64,000 nucleotides of DNA from Variovorax sp. ZS18.2.2. Lineage in GTDB: Bacteria; Pseudomonadota; Gammaproteobacteria; Burkholderiales; Burkholderiaceae_C. Shown here piece by piece: positions 35,293 through 45,056 of the stretch. Made by a program: the position numbers and the translations under genes. Numbering within the stretch: position 1 is the first letter of the stretch; the number at the start of each line of letters is the position of its first letter. The notes beneath the pieces are model-generated. The model worked only from the letters and a program-made list of their open reading frames with translations, ran no database searches and was not told the origin of the DNA. The stretch is taken from the NCBI RefSeq assembly GCF_024701975.1, contig NZ_JANLNM010000001.1, positions 124,001-188,000 of the forward strand. The letters run 5' to 3'.

Positions 35293-37014
35293 TCAACCGA
35301 AGACGTTGAACAGCGACAGCAGCCAGCCCGCCACACCGGCCAGGTTCAGCGGCTCGGCCTTCTCCGGCCCGACTTCCTTCAGCACGGGCTCCGCCTCCAG
35401 GCTGTTGCTGCTCAGCAGGTTGTTCAGGAAGTGCCCCACATCGCCGTCGAAGGCCGGCTGGATGCGGCCGCCGTCGTCGCGGATGTTCGCGGCGCGCGAA
35501 GTCTCGGTGCCCGCGAAGGTCAGCGCCGTCGTGACGTGGCTTCCGATGACGAGGTACCGGGACCACGGCATGTAGTAGCCGAAGTTGGGCAGCGGACCGA
35601 GGTTGGCGCGCACCAGGTCCAGCTCCTTGTGAAAGAGCTTGAGCTTGGCATCGCGCAGCGCTGAGCCTTCCAGGCCCACGACCTCGGCGTTCTGTGCCCC
35701 GATGAAGAAGAAGCGCGAGATGACCTGGTCCTGCTGGAAACTGGAGAGCCCGAAGCGGTCGTTGGGATAGCGCTTGGACAGCACCGTGCTGAAGCTTCCG
35801 GTGTCGCCGCCGGTGGCCTTGGTGATGTTGACCTTCTTGCCCGTGGCTTTCTCCCACCGCGCGATCAGCCCGCTGGCCTGTTCGGCGTATTCGGGGTGGC
35901 CGGGAACGCGGAAGTCGGCGGCCAGCGGTTGCTGGAAGAAGCCCCAGGTGTTGGCCGCCAGCTGCCAGAACTTGGCGGCGGGCGTCTTCTCCAGGTCGGC
36001 CGGCAGGATGGTTTCGTCCGTCTTGTAGACCGACGCCGTCAGGAGTGGCCCCGAGTCGTTGAGCAGCGCCACGCGCGTCTTCTCGCCCGCGAGCGCCTGC
36101 CGGATCATCGGGTAGTTGAACTGCGCCGAGTAGCCACCTGCGCTGCCGCCGTAGACCAGCAGTTGCTGCAGGTAGCCCTTGTCCGAGAGGCTCTGGGTGA
36201 ACCTGTTGTCCTGCAGGAACTTCATGGCCGCGCGCACGTTGTTGAGGCCGTTGAAGTTGACGTACTTGGTCTTCGTCGCGTCGTCGGGCGCGGCCGGATC
36301 GTTGAACGACCTGAAGCTCGCGCCGGCGGAGACGTCGCCCGTGCAGTATGGAAAGACCACCTTCGTCCACTTCTGTGTTTCGGGTGCCGTGGTGGTCTGC
36401 CAGAGGCGCCCCCACCAGCCGTCGTCCAGCTTGCCCGAGCCTCGCCCGAAGAGAAGGCGCGCGGCCGCCTCGACGAGGAAGGTGTTGCCCTCCAGCACCG
36501 GCGAGGTGAGCAGCAGCGCGGTGTTGGAGACGATGCCGTCGCCCTGGATGTAGCCCGAGGGCAGCCCGTCGGGGTTGGCCGCGCCCGTTTCGGCATCGGG
36601 GCGGCACGACTGGAAGTCCCAGCACGCGCCGCCGCCTTCGAAGTCGACCAGCACCTTGTCGCGCATGCCGGCATCGGAGGAGACCTTGTAGTACATGCGG
36701 TAGGGCGTTCCGTTCATGCACGACGCGCCCGAACTCGCGGGGAAGGTGTATTCGACCCAGGTGTCCAGGTCGGCCGCCCAGTTGGGGCCTGCGGCGGGAA
36801 CGATGGTCTGCCCGGGCTTGGAGCTGTTGGTGAGGCTCGCGTTGTACTTGCGCGTGGCTTCGTCGATGAAGGCCTGTGCATCGGCGCGGCTTCTTTGCGG
36901 CGACACGCTCTGCGCGCTGCCTTCCTGCGAGGACGGCGCACTGCCGGCCGCGCCCATCGAGAGCGACAAGGCCAATGCGGCCGCGACTCTCCAGAAAACT
37001 CTTGTCGGGGTCAT
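35293..37014 (-). CDS. Exported pectin-acetylesterase-family hydrolase
   Basis: A 573-residue secreted protein. After the signal peptide (MTPTRVFWRVAAALALSLSMGAAGSA) come the blocks of the pectinacetylesterase/Notum family: LVDFEGGGACWD (oxyanion loop), VVFPYCTGDVSAGA, VYGGSAGGYSAQF with the nucleophile Ser (near residue 275), and a late GDVGHFLNN with the likely catalytic His. It should remove ester groups from a polymer or lipid outside the cytoplasm. It follows a membrane-anchored helical protein by 36 bases, which may be an accessory factor. Confidence 0.82.
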   Translation of the reverse strand: MTPTRVFWRVAAALALSLSMGAAGSAPSSQEGSAQSVSPQRSRADAQAFIDEATRKYNASLTNSSKPGQTIVPAAGPNWAADLDTWVEYTFPASSGASCMNGTPYRMYYKVSSDAGMRDKVLVDFEGGGACWDFQSCRPDAETGAANPDGLPSGYIQGDGIVSNTALLLTSPVLEGNTFLVEAAARLLFGRGSGKLDDGWWGRLWQTTTAPETQKWTKVVFPYCTGDVSAGASFRSFNDPAAPDDATKTKYVNFNGLNNVRAAMKFLQDNRFTQSLSDKGYLQQLLVYGGSAGGYSAQFNYPMIRQALAGEKTRVALLNDSGPLLTASVYKTDETILPADLEKTPAAKFWQLAANTWGFFQQPLAADFRVPGHPEYAEQASGLIARWEKATGKKVNITKATGGDTGSFSTVLSKRYPNDRFGLSSFQQDQVISRFFFIGAQNAEVVGLEGSALRDAKLKLFHKELDLVRANLGPLPNFGYYMPWSRYLVIGSHVTTALTFAGTETSRAANIRDDGGRIQPAFDGDVGHFLNNLLSSNSLEAEPVLKEVGPEKAEPLNLAGVAGWLLSLFNVFG

Positions 37015-37050
37015 GTTGTGTGGCTCCTGATTTTTTTGCGATGAAAGATT

Positions 37051-37800
37051 TCAGTAGTGGCGGCTTCTGATCTCGAACTCTCTTTGCGCCATCACGCGCT
37101 GCCGCTCCTCGGGGTCCTGCACGGTGGCTTGAACTTCGCTGGCCATCTGGTTCCTGGCCTGCGTGTAGCTCTGGTAGCGGGGCTCGGAGGTGGGCTCCGG
37201 CCCCAGCATTTGCCGGGCATGCGATTGCAGCGACTCGGTCAGGCTTTTCGTGAGCGCGTCCCGGATCGCGGGGTCCGACTCTCCGATCTGAATCAGCGCG
37301 CGGGTGGAGGCGATGGCCTCCACGGGCAGGATCTCGCCATTGGCAACGTGCTGGGGCAACTGGTCCAGGATCGCGTAGGACTCGTCGCGCCGCTCCTCGT
37401 CGCTCAGCGTCGGCAGCACCCGGGCGAGGGTGTCCATGCGGTCCCTGAACCGCGCGAGCGCGACGATGCGGTCCACCTCTGTCGTCACGTCCTTGCCGAT
37501 GCCGGCCAGGTCGCGCCGAAGCTGCACGACATCGAGGCCGCGCTCCCGCGCACCCGCCGAGCTGAGGTAGGGCGATGCGCCGGGCGCGAAGGCGGTGTAG
37601 CCCGCGGCGCGCCGGGCGAGCACGACGCCTTCCCGGGTCGTCGGTGCTTGCGAAGCAGCCGCTGCCGCCGCGTTGGCCGACGTGCCAGCCGCTGCGGCAT
37701 GGCTGTCGGTGTCGCCTAGAAAAAGCCAGGCGCCGAACGCCGTCAGCAGGGCCGCGGCGCCGAGGCCGAGCCTGGTGGATGTGGATAAGCGGGAGCGCAC
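37051..37800 (-). CDS. Membrane-anchored helical protein, possible esterase accessory factor
   Basis: A 249-residue protein with one N-terminal transmembrane helix (LGLGAAALLTAFGAWLFL) and an Ala-rich linker. A long helical domain follows, with charged heptads (ESYAILDQLPQHVANGE, RALIQIGESDPAIRDALTKSLTESLQ) and it ends REFEIRSRHY. The single anchor plus helical arms recall lipase foldases, but the foldase signature motif is not present. It is first in a unit with the esterase, which fits an accessory role. Family not recognised. Confidence 0.65.
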   Translation of the reverse strand: MRSRLSTSTRLGLGAAALLTAFGAWLFLGDTDSHAAAAGTSANAAAAAASQAPTTREGVVLARRAAGYTAFAPGASPYLSSAGARERGLDVVQLRRDLAGIGKDVTTEVDRIVALARFRDRMDTLARVLPTLSDEERRDESYAILDQLPQHVANGEILPVEAIASTRALIQIGESDPAIRDALTKSLTESLQSHARQMLGPEPTSEPRYQSYTQARNQMASEVQATVQDPEERQRVMAQREFEIRSRHY

Positions 37801-37935
37801 GGGGAACCTCTCTTGTCTCTTGTCTTCTTCGTTTCCGTCACCCGGGAAGCGTAGAGAGGGACAGCGGCGCCCACTTTCATGCAGCCGCTAAGGTTCTAGG
37901 TGAAAACGAGACGGTGCGCGCCGGCGGCGCGGCGT

Positions 37936-38727
37936 TCACAGGCCCCAGACGCGCTCGGCCTCGTCGTCCGCCGTCACGCGCACCTGGCGCGAGAGGAACG
38001 ACGGCGGCAGGCCGAAGGAGCACTGGAAGGTGCGGCTCATGTGGGCGGCGCTGGCGAAGCCGCCATCGAGCGCGATGTCGGCCAGCGGCCGGCCGCTGGC
38101 GAACTGCTGCACGGAACGGCGGACCTTGGCCCACAGCAGGTAGTTCTTGATCGACACGCCCGTCTGCTCGCGAAACAGGTGGGTCAGGCGATCGGGCGAC
38201 AGGCAGGCCACCTCGGACAGGTCCTGCAGCGGCAGCGGGCCCGCATGCGAGCGGGCGACGCGCATCACGCTGTCGATGCGCGGATCGAGTCCGCCCTCGG
38301 ACTCGGGGCGTTCGGTGACGGCCTCCACCATCCGCGTACTGAGCGATTGCAGGTGATGCTCGGCCAGCGCGCCGCACTGCGCCGCCTCGAAGCTGTCGCG
38401 CAGCCGGCCGAAGCATTGCGCGTCGATCGGCACGATGCCGTGGCCGTTCATCCATTGCGACAGCGTGCGGTAGGCGCTGGACCCCGGATCGAGGTTGAGC
38501 GAGAGCAGTCCGCAGCCATCGACATACAGCCGCCGCTGCGTGCCGGCCGCGACCACTGCCGCCGTGCAGAGCGCGCGCGTGCCGTCGGCGGCTTCCAGCC
38601 TGAACGGATGGCCGCTGACCGAGGCCAGCAGCGTGACCGACGAGCGGGCCGTCAGGTCCGACTCGATGGCCGGCGTGACGTAGAGAAAGCTGCTGTCCCA
38701 GAGATGCAGAAAGTTCTGTGCGGTCAT
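37936..38727 (-). CDS. AraC family transcriptional regulator
   Basis: A 263-residue regulator. The N-terminal ~150 residues form a ligand-binding/cupin-like region (SFLYVTPAIESDLTARSSVTLLASV). The C-terminal double HTH is clear (LQDLSEVACLSPDRLTHLFREQTGVSIKNYL; ADIALDGGFASAAHMSRTFQCSFGLPPSFL). It lies 53 bases after the FAD-GcvT gene and in the same direction, so it may be the last gene of the phn unit or have its own promoter. ATG 38727 is used; the long upstream frame is antisense to nothing functional but lacks domain matches. Confidence 0.88.
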   Translation of the reverse strand: MTAQNFLHLWDSSFLYVTPAIESDLTARSSVTLLASVSGHPFRLEAADGTRALCTAAVVAAGTQRRLYVDGCGLLSLNLDPGSSAYRTLSQWMNGHGIVPIDAQCFGRLRDSFEAAQCGALAEHHLQSLSTRMVEAVTERPESEGGLDPRIDSVMRVARSHAGPLPLQDLSEVACLSPDRLTHLFREQTGVSIKNYLLWAKVRRSVQQFASGRPLADIALDGGFASAAHMSRTFQCSFGLPPSFLSRQVRVTADDEAERVWGL

Positions 38728-38780
38728 GTGTACCCCGAAGAGATACCCCGTCCCTCTGCCGTCCGCGTTCTGGTCTGGTG

Positions 38781-41237
38781 TCAGCGGCGCTGTTCGAGCG
38801 CGGCCTTTACAAGCGACGGGTAGGGCGGCCGCGATTGTGCCGTGGCGGCGAAGCGATGACCAGCGATGTCGATTTCGTAGGACCCCTGCATCGCCTCGTC
38901 CCGCGTCAGCGGCTCGGCGCTGCGCACATAGCCCATCACCACCATCCGCCCGAGCACCGCGCTCCAGGCCGTGGAGGTCAGTTCGCCCACGGCCTTGCCG
39001 TTGCGCAGGATCGGCTCGCCGCCCCAGGCGAAGGCCTGTTCGTCGTTGAGCGTGAACATCAGGAGCCGCTTGGCGAGCCGCTCCGGCGCGATCTTCGCGA
39101 GTGCGGCCTGGCCGATGAACGCGACCGGCTTGTCCAGCTGCACCGCGAACTCCAGGCCCGCCTCGAACGGATTCTCGTCCGGTCCCAGTTCGAGACCGAA
39201 GGCGCGGCGCCCGGCTTCGATGCGCAAGGCGTCGATCGTGTAGTAGCCGCCGTCGCGCAGGCCCAGGTCGGCGCCGGCTTCGAACAGCGTGTCGTACACG
39301 TGCACCGCCATCTCGGTCGGGATGTACAGCTCCCATCCAGGGCCGCCGACGTAAGAGACCTTGGCCGCGAGCGCACGCGCATGGCCTACGTCGATCTCGA
39401 TCACGGCCGATTGCGGAAACGCTTCCTTGCGGAGGTCTTGCGGCGTGACGCGCGACAGCAGTTGCTGCGCCTTCGGGCCGGTCACGGTGAGCGTGCAGTA
39501 GCCCGAGGTCACGTCCGTCACCGTCACATGCTCGTTCGGCTGCAGGTGACGCTTGATGTGGCCGATATCGCGGTACGGTTGCGCGGAGCCGGTGATGATG
39601 AGGAAGCAGTCGGCTTCCAGCCGCATGACGGTGAGGTCGCTCTCGAAGCCGCCGCGCTCGTTGAGCAGCGCGGTGTAGACCATGCTGCCGGGCCGGATGG
39701 CCACGTCGTTGGCGCACAGGCGCTGCAGCAGCGGCTCGGCGTCGCGGCCCTGCACCATCAGCTTGCCGAAGGAGGTTTGGTCGAAGACGACCACGCCTTG
39801 CCGTACGGCCATCTGTTCGGCGTTGCAGGCATCGAGCCAGTCGGGGCGGCCGAAGCCGTAGCGGGCCTCCGCCTTCTGGTCCGGCAGAGCGAACCAGCTC
39901 GCACGCTCCCAGCCGAGCTTGCTGCCGAACGCAGCGCCCTTGGCCTTGAGCCTGTCGTACAGCGGCGAGCGGCGCAGCGGCCGTCCGGACTCCAGCTCGT
40001 GGCGCGGCCAGCGCATCGCGTAGTGCAGGCCGAGCGCCTCCACCGTGCGCTCTTTCAGCCAGCGCTTGTTGCTGTTGAAGGGGGCGAAGCGGCGGATGTC
40101 CACGTCGAGCAGGTCGGCCGGCGCGGTGCCGCCGACGATCCATTCGGCGATCAGCTTGCCCGCGCCGCCCGCATTGGCGATGCCGGCCGAGTTGAAGCCG
40201 GCGGCCACGAAATAGCCGCGCACCTCGGGTGCTTCGCCGAGGATGAAGTTGCCGTCGGGCGTGAAGCTCTCGGGGCCGTTCAGGAACAGCTTGATCTCGG
40301 TGGTCTCGAGCGCGGGCGTGCGGTGCACCGCCTCGTCGAGCAGGATCTGGAACTGGTCCATGTCGTCCGGCAATAGCTGGAACTCGAACTTCGGCGGAAT
40401 GCCGTCCATGCCCCAGGGCTTGGCGACGGGCTCGAAGCCGCCCATCACGAGGCCGCCGACTTCTTCCTTGTAATAGATGTAGCCGTCGGGGTCGCGCAGC
40501 ACCGGCAGGTCGCGGTGCACGCCTTCGATCTCCTTGGTGACGAGATAGAAGTGCTCGGCCGAATGCAGCGGAATGTTGACGCCCGACATCTTGCCCAGCT
40601 CGCGCGCCCATTGGCCCGCGCAGTTGAGAAAGCTCTCGCAGCGCACCGTGCCCTGGCTGGTCTCCACGCCGACGATGCGCCCGTTCTCGATGATCGTGCC
40701 GGTGATCTGCACGCCCTCGAAGACCTTCGCGCCGCGGTTGCGCGCGCCCTTGGCCAGCGACTGCGTGAGGTCGGTGGGGTTGGCCTTGCCGTCGCCGGGC
40801 AGCCAGACGGCGCCCACGAGATCGTCGATGCGCATCAGCGGCCACAGCTCCAGTGCGTCGGTGGGCGTGATGAATTCGGCCTCGATGCCGAAGCTGCGCG
40901 CCGTGGCGATGGTGCGCTTGAGCAGCGTCATGCGCTCGGGCGTTCGCGCCACCGTGATGCTGCCGCACTGTTTCCAGCCGGTGGCGAGACCGGTCTCGGC
41001 TTCGAGCGAGGCGTACAGGTCGATGCCGTAGCGGCTCATCTTCGTCATGCTGCGGTTCGCGCGCAGCTGGCCGACCAGCCCGGCGGCGTGCCAGGTCGTG
41101 CCGCAGGTGAGCTGGCCCTGCTCGAGCACGATGACATCGGTGCAGCCGAGCTTCGTCAGGTGGTAGGCCGCGCTGCAGCCGGCGATGCCGCCGCCTGCGA
41201 TGACGACCTGGGCGTGGGAGGGAAGTGGAGTCGCCAT
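38781..41237 (-). CDS. FAD-GcvT dehydrogenase, dimethylglycine/sarcosine dehydrogenase-like
   Basis: An 818-residue two-part enzyme. Residues ~10-400 are an FAD-binding DAO domain (VVIAGGGIAGCSAAYHL at 11-27; CGTTWHAAGLVGQLR, the flavin-attachment region of these dehydrogenases; VAAGFNSAGIANAGGAGKLIAEW near 375). Residues ~430-810 are a GcvT/aminomethyltransferase domain (FDQTSFGKLMVQGRDAEPLLQRL, ITGSAQPYRD, ALRIEAGRRAFGLEL) that binds tetrahydrofolate. Family members oxidatively demethylate N-methylamines and pass the one-carbon unit to THF. It lies 37 bases after purU in the phnW unit, suggesting an N-methylated aminophosphonate or related amine as substrate; this is inference. Confidence 0.88.
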   Translation of the reverse strand: MATPLPSHAQVVIAGGGIAGCSAAYHLTKLGCTDVIVLEQGQLTCGTTWHAAGLVGQLRANRSMTKMSRYGIDLYASLEAETGLATGWKQCGSITVARTPERMTLLKRTIATARSFGIEAEFITPTDALELWPLMRIDDLVGAVWLPGDGKANPTDLTQSLAKGARNRGAKVFEGVQITGTIIENGRIVGVETSQGTVRCESFLNCAGQWARELGKMSGVNIPLHSAEHFYLVTKEIEGVHRDLPVLRDPDGYIYYKEEVGGLVMGGFEPVAKPWGMDGIPPKFEFQLLPDDMDQFQILLDEAVHRTPALETTEIKLFLNGPESFTPDGNFILGEAPEVRGYFVAAGFNSAGIANAGGAGKLIAEWIVGGTAPADLLDVDIRRFAPFNSNKRWLKERTVEALGLHYAMRWPRHELESGRPLRRSPLYDRLKAKGAAFGSKLGWERASWFALPDQKAEARYGFGRPDWLDACNAEQMAVRQGVVVFDQTSFGKLMVQGRDAEPLLQRLCANDVAIRPGSMVYTALLNERGGFESDLTVMRLEADCFLIITGSAQPYRDIGHIKRHLQPNEHVTVTDVTSGYCTLTVTGPKAQQLLSRVTPQDLRKEAFPQSAVIEIDVGHARALAAKVSYVGGPGWELYIPTEMAVHVYDTLFEAGADLGLRDGGYYTIDALRIEAGRRAFGLELGPDENPFEAGLEFAVQLDKPVAFIGQAALAKIAPERLAKRLLMFTLNDEQAFAWGGEPILRNGKAVGELTSTAWSAVLGRMVVMGYVRSAEPLTRDEAMQGSYEIDIAGHRFAATAQSRPPYPSLVKAALEQRR

Positions 41238-41274
41238 GGTGGATTGACTGGGCTCGTTCGGTGAAGACGGAAAG

Positions 41275-42141
41275 TTATTTGAAGACGACGGTCTTGTTGC
41301 GGTGGACCAGGATCCGGTCTTCCAGGTGGTGGCGCACGCTGCGGGAGAGCACGCTCTTCTCGATGTCCTTGCCCAGGCGCACCAGCTCCTCGATCGAATT
41401 GCTGTGGTCGATGTTGATGACGCCTTGTTCGATGATCGGCCCCGCATCGAGCTCCGCGGTCACGTAGTGGCTGGTGGCGCCGGTCATCTTCACGCCGCGC
41501 TCGAAGGCCTGGTGGTAGGGCTTGCCGCCGACGAAGGCCGGCAGGAAGCTGTGGTGGATGTTGATGATGCGGTTGCGCAGGCGCTGGGTCATCGCGTCCG
41601 ACAGCACCTGCATATAGCGCGCGAGCACCATGAAGTCGCCGCTGAACTCGCGGAACAGCCGCTCCACCTCGCTGTATGCCTGCTCCTTGTTGTCGGGCGT
41701 CACCGGAACGTGAAAGTACGGAATGCCGTGCCACTCGACGAAGGAGCGCAGGTCGTTGTGGTTGGAGATCACGCACGGGATCTCGCAGTGCAGGTCCTTG
41801 TTGCGCCAGCGGTGCAGCAGGTCGTTGAGGCAGTGGTCCAGCTTGCTGACCAGCACCACCATTCGCTTCTTCACCGAACTGTCGGAGATGCTCCATTCCA
41901 TCTCGAACGGCTTGGCAACCGGCGCGAAGCGCTCGCGGAATTCGTCCAGGTAGAACGGCAGCGTGTCGGCCTGGATTTCCACGCGCATGTAGAAGCGGTT
42001 GTGCAGGGGATCGCCGTGCTGGGCCGCCTGGTTGATCAGGCCGCCGTGGCTGGCGATGAAGCTGCCTACCGCCGCCACGATGCCCGTGCGGTCCGGGCAT
42101 GTGAGCGTGAGGATGTAGCGGCGCGGAGTTTCGTCGTTCAT
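41275..42141 (-). CDS. purU: Formyltetrahydrofolate deformylase
   Basis: A 288-residue enzyme. Residues ~8-85 are an ACT domain ([26 protein letters not shown]), and the C-terminal part is the formyl-transferase fold with [24 protein letters not shown], the active-site block [16 protein letters not shown] and [17 protein letters not shown]. It hydrolyses 10-formyl-THF to formate and THF. Its ATG overlaps the phnW stop by 4 bases and the FAD-GcvT gene follows, so it is built into the phosphonate unit. A role in recycling THF charged by the neighbouring demethylase is likely. Confidence 0.95.
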   Translation of the reverse strand: MNDETPRRYILTLTCPDRTGIVAAVGSFIASHGGLINQAAQHGDPLHNRFYMRVEIQADTLPFYLDEFRERFAPVAKPFEMEWSISDSSVKKRMVVLVSKLDHCLNDLLHRWRNKDLHCEIPCVISNHNDLRSFVEWHGIPYFHVPVTPDNKEQAYSEVERLFREFSGDFMVLARYMQVLSDAMTQRLRNRIINIHHSFLPAFVGGKPYHQAFERGVKMTGATSHYVTAELDAGPIIEQGVINIDHSNSIEELVRLGKDIEKSVLSRSVRHHLEDRILVHRNKTVVFK

Positions 42142-43277
42142 GCGGTCGCAGGCGCGGTGACCTGCCGGATGTTCATGGCCTTGAGCGTGTCGGCGATCGC
42201 TGCCACCGCGCCCGGGATGCCGGCTTCGCCGAAGTGGCCCATGCAGCCGACACGGAAGGTCTCCACCTGCGTCAGCTTTCCCGGATAGAGGATGTAGCCG
42301 CGCTTCTTGACCTCCTGGTAGAAGGTCTTGAAGTCGTAGTTGGCGTCGTCGGGCGCGTGGAAGGTGATGATGATCGGCGCCTGGATGGCCGGGTCGAGGA
42401 AGCTCCTGAAACCGAGCGCGCCCAGTCCGTCGATGAGCCCCTTGCAGTTGCGCGCATAGCGCCCGCCGCGCGCCTGCAGTCCGCCTTCCTCGATGTATTG
42501 CGCAATGGCAGTGTCGAGCGCCGCCACCACGTGCGTGGGCGGCGTGAAGCGCCATTGCGTGGTCTTCTCCATGTACACCCACTGGTCGTACAGGTCCATG
42601 CTCAGCGAGTGGCAGTTGCCTTCGCATTTTTCGAGCGTGCTGCGCTTGATGACGACGAAGCCCATGCCCGGCACGCCTTCGAGGCATTTGCCGGAGGCGG
42701 CGACCACCGCGTCGAAGGGCGTCTTGCGCGCGTCGATCTCCAGTGCGCCGAAGGAACTCATCGCGTCGATGATCAGTCCGCGTCCGTGCTTGGCAACCAC
42801 CAGCGCGATCTCGTGCAGCGGGTTGAGTACGCCGGCGCCGGTTTCGCAATGCACCACGGCAACGTGGGTGATGGCGGGGTCGGCCGCGAGCGCGCGGTCG
42901 ACATCGGCGGGCGACACCTGCTTCTCCTCGGTGTAGTCGATGGTCGTGAGCTTGCGGCCGAGCACCTTGCAGATCTTCGCGAGGCGCTGGCAATACGCGC
43001 CGTTGCTCGGCACCAGCACATGGCCGTTGCGCGGCACGATGGTGCCGATGGCTGCCTCCACCGAGAAGGTACCGCTGCCCTGCAGCGGAACGCATTCGTG
43101 CGTGCCCGTGCCGTGGACGATGTTCAGCACCTCCTTGCGGATGCGTGCGGTGATCTGGTTGAAGTCGGCATCCCACGATCCCCAGTCGCGCAGCATCGCC
43201 TGGCGTGTGCGGTCCGAAGTGGTCAGGGGGCCGGGCGTGAGCAGGATGGGATAACCGGGGTGGGGCGTTTGACTCAT
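42138..43277 (-). CDS. phnW: 2-aminoethylphosphonate--pyruvate transaminase
   Basis: A 379-residue PLP enzyme of fold type I. It opens with [11 protein letters not shown], keeps the [16 protein letters not shown] phosphate-loop region, Asp171 (IIDAMSSFG) for the PLP nitrogen and the Schiff-base Lys197 in [12 protein letters not shown]. It converts AEP plus pyruvate to phosphonoacetaldehyde plus alanine. Length and motifs are standard. It lies 45 bases after the fused permease and overlaps purU by 4 bases. The product is the substrate of PhnY, encoded in the divergent arm. Confidence 0.97.
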   Translation of the reverse strand: MSQTPHPGYPILLTPGPLTTSDRTRQAMLRDWGSWDADFNQITARIRKEVLNIVHGTGTHECVPLQGSGTFSVEAAIGTIVPRNGHVLVPSNGAYCQRLAKICKVLGRKLTTIDYTEEKQVSPADVDRALAADPAITHVAVVHCETGAGVLNPLHEIALVVAKHGRGLIIDAMSSFGALEIDARKTPFDAVVAASGKCLEGVPGMGFVVIKRSTLEKCEGNCHSLSMDLYDQWVYMEKTTQWRFTPPTHVVAALDTAIAQYIEEGGLQARGGRYARNCKGLIDGLGALGFRSFLDPAIQAPIIITFHAPDDANYDFKTFYQEVKKRGYILYPGKLTQVETFRVGCMGHFGEAGIPGAVAAIADTLKAMNIRQVTAPATA

Positions 43278-43322
43278 GGTGTCTCCAGGCGGGGAAAGGA
43301 ATGAGGAAGGTGCGTCGTAGGT

Positions 43323-45056
43323 TCAGCCGCGGCTCAGATTGCGCCAGGCCTGCGTGCGCGCAAGCAGCACGCGCGTGAGCAGCGAATAGGCGATGCACAC
43401 GAGCGTGGAAGTGACCACGATCAGGCTCGCGAGCGCCGAGGCCGGGCCGATGTCGCCGGCGTCGTCCAGATGCATGATCGCGACCGAGGCGAGGATGGTC
43501 TCGGGCGTGTAGAGAAAGATGGCGCACGAGAGGCTGGCCATCGACACCACGAAGAAGTAGCGCCCGATGTCCAGGATGGCCGGCAGGCACACCGGCACCG
43601 TCACGCGCAGGAAGGTCTTGAAGAACGGCACCTTGAGCGAGGCCGACACGGCCTCGAACTCGTTGTCGATCTGCTTGAGCGCCGTCACCGCCGTGAGGTG
43701 GCTCGAGGTGTAGTAGTGCACCACCATCGAGATGATGAGGATCGCCATCGTCTGGTACAAAAAGTTCAGCGGGTTGGCCGGATGGTTGAAGAACATCACG
43801 TAGCCCAGGCCCAGCACCAGGCCCGGCACCGCCATCGACAGTACGGCCATCAGGTGCATGCCTTTGCGCATGAGACCGAGGTTGCGCGTCTTCTCGATCA
43901 GGTAGGCGCCCACGAAGACGATCAGCGAGCCGGCCACGGCGGTGGCCATCGCCACGATCAGGCTGTTGCCGTAGGCGTCGGCCATGTCGCTCTCGACCAG
44001 CACGAAGTGGTAGTGCTTGAGCGTGAACGAGAGGTCGTAGGGCCAGAGCGAGATCAGCGAGGTGTAGATCGCCATGCCGATGGTGGCCAGCAGCAGGCTG
44101 CACACCACCGCGCAGAACAGCATCAGCAACGCGTCGGCGAACCTGCGGCGCTTGGGGCTGTACGGAACCGAGCGGGCCGTGAGCTGCGCCTTCAGCTTGC
44201 GCCGCACCACGTAGTCGATCACGAAGGAAATGATCGATGGAATCAGCAGCAGCATGCCCACCACCGCACCGATGGAGAAGTTGTGCTGCCCGACCACCTG
44301 CTTGAAGACATCGACCGCCAGCACGTTGAAGTTGCCGCCGATGACCTTGGGCGCGCCGAAGTCGCTCACCACGTAGGTGAAGACCACGGTCGCCGCACTG
44401 ATCAGACCGTACTTGCACGAGGGCAGCGTGATGGTCATGAACTGGCGAAAGGGCCGCGTGCGCAGCGCGGTGGCCGCCTCGTACAGCCGGCCGTCGGCCA
44501 GCGACAGGGCGGTGAGCAGGATCATCAGCGCATGCGGAAAGGTGTTGTAGACCTCGGACAGGATGATTCCCGGCGCGCCGTAGATCGACATGCCGCCCAG
44601 CAGGAACTTGAGCGAGCCCTGGTTGCCGAACCACTGCACGAACGAGATGGCCGAGAGCAGCGAGGGCGCGAGCAGCGGGATCAGCGCGATCAGGCGGAAC
44701 ACGGCCTTGAGCGGCGTGGGGATGCAGCTGCGCGTGAGCGCGTAGGCAAAGACGAAGGCCGTGGGCACCGAGATCATCACCACGGCCGCCGAGACCCAGA
44801 TCGAGTTCCATGCCGCGCGCAGCAGGCTGGGCGTCTGGAAGTAGGTGATGAAGTGGGCCAGGCCGACGAAGCGGCCGTCCTTGTCCTGCACCGCATGGGC
44901 CAGGATGGTCAGCAGCGGCGCGATGAGGAACACGAACAGCATCACCATCACCGCGAGCAGGATCGCGCGGGCGATGGTTTCGTCGCGGCTCCAGCGCATG
45001 GCCGGCCGCGCGGCGAACGCAGCGAGTGCAGTGCGAGGGCGTGCCAGCGTGTTCAT
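43323..45056 (-). CDS. 2-aminoethylphosphonate ABC transporter permease, fused two-domain form
   Basis: A 577-residue inner-membrane protein containing two permease units of about six helices each. EAA-type loops are seen in both halves (YEAATALRTRPFRQFMTITLPSCK; FEAVSASLKVPFFKTFLRVTVPVCL). This fused layout is known for one class of AEP importers related to ferric-iron-type permeases. Its start overlaps the ATPase stop by 4 bases. It should carry AEP across the inner membrane with PhnS and PhnT. Confidence 0.92.
   Translation of the reverse strand: MNTLARPRTALAAFAARPAMRWSRDETIARAILLAVMVMLFVFLIAPLLTILAHAVQDKDGRFVGLAHFITYFQTPSLLRAAWNSIWVSAAVVMISVPTAFVFAYALTRSCIPTPLKAVFRLIALIPLLAPSLLSAISFVQWFGNQGSLKFLLGGMSIYGAPGIILSEVYNTFPHALMILLTALSLADGRLYEAATALRTRPFRQFMTITLPSCKYGLISAATVVFTYVVSDFGAPKVIGGNFNVLAVDVFKQVVGQHNFSIGAVVGMLLLIPSIISFVIDYVVRRKLKAQLTARSVPYSPKRRRFADALLMLFCAVVCSLLLATIGMAIYTSLISLWPYDLSFTLKHYHFVLVESDMADAYGNSLIVAMATAVAGSLIVFVGAYLIEKTRNLGLMRKGMHLMAVLSMAVPGLVLGLGYVMFFNHPANPLNFLYQTMAILIISMVVHYYTSSHLTAVTALKQIDNEFEAVSASLKVPFFKTFLRVTVPVCLPAILDIGRYFFVVSMASLSCAIFLYTPETILASVAIMHLDDAGDIGPASALASLIVVTSTLVCIAYSLLTRVLLARTQAWRNLSRG

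Noticed and set aside
35171..36721. Long minus-strand frame opposite the SenA-like end and esterase
   Set aside because: Out-of-frame shadow of the esterase gene; no signal peptide or motif.
37051..37800. Lipase-specific foldase
   Set aside because: One anchor and helical arms are present, but the conserved foldase motif is absent, so the name is not supported.
37936..40968. About 1010-codon minus-strand frame covering the AraC gene and part of the FAD-GcvT gene
   Set aside because: Only its last 264 codons (the AraC gene) have a recognisable fold; the rest is out of frame with the FAD-GcvT gene.
41275..44811. About 1180-codon minus-strand frame running into purU
   Set aside because: Only the purU part (from 42141) reads as a protein; the upstream part is an out-of-frame shadow of the permease and phnW.
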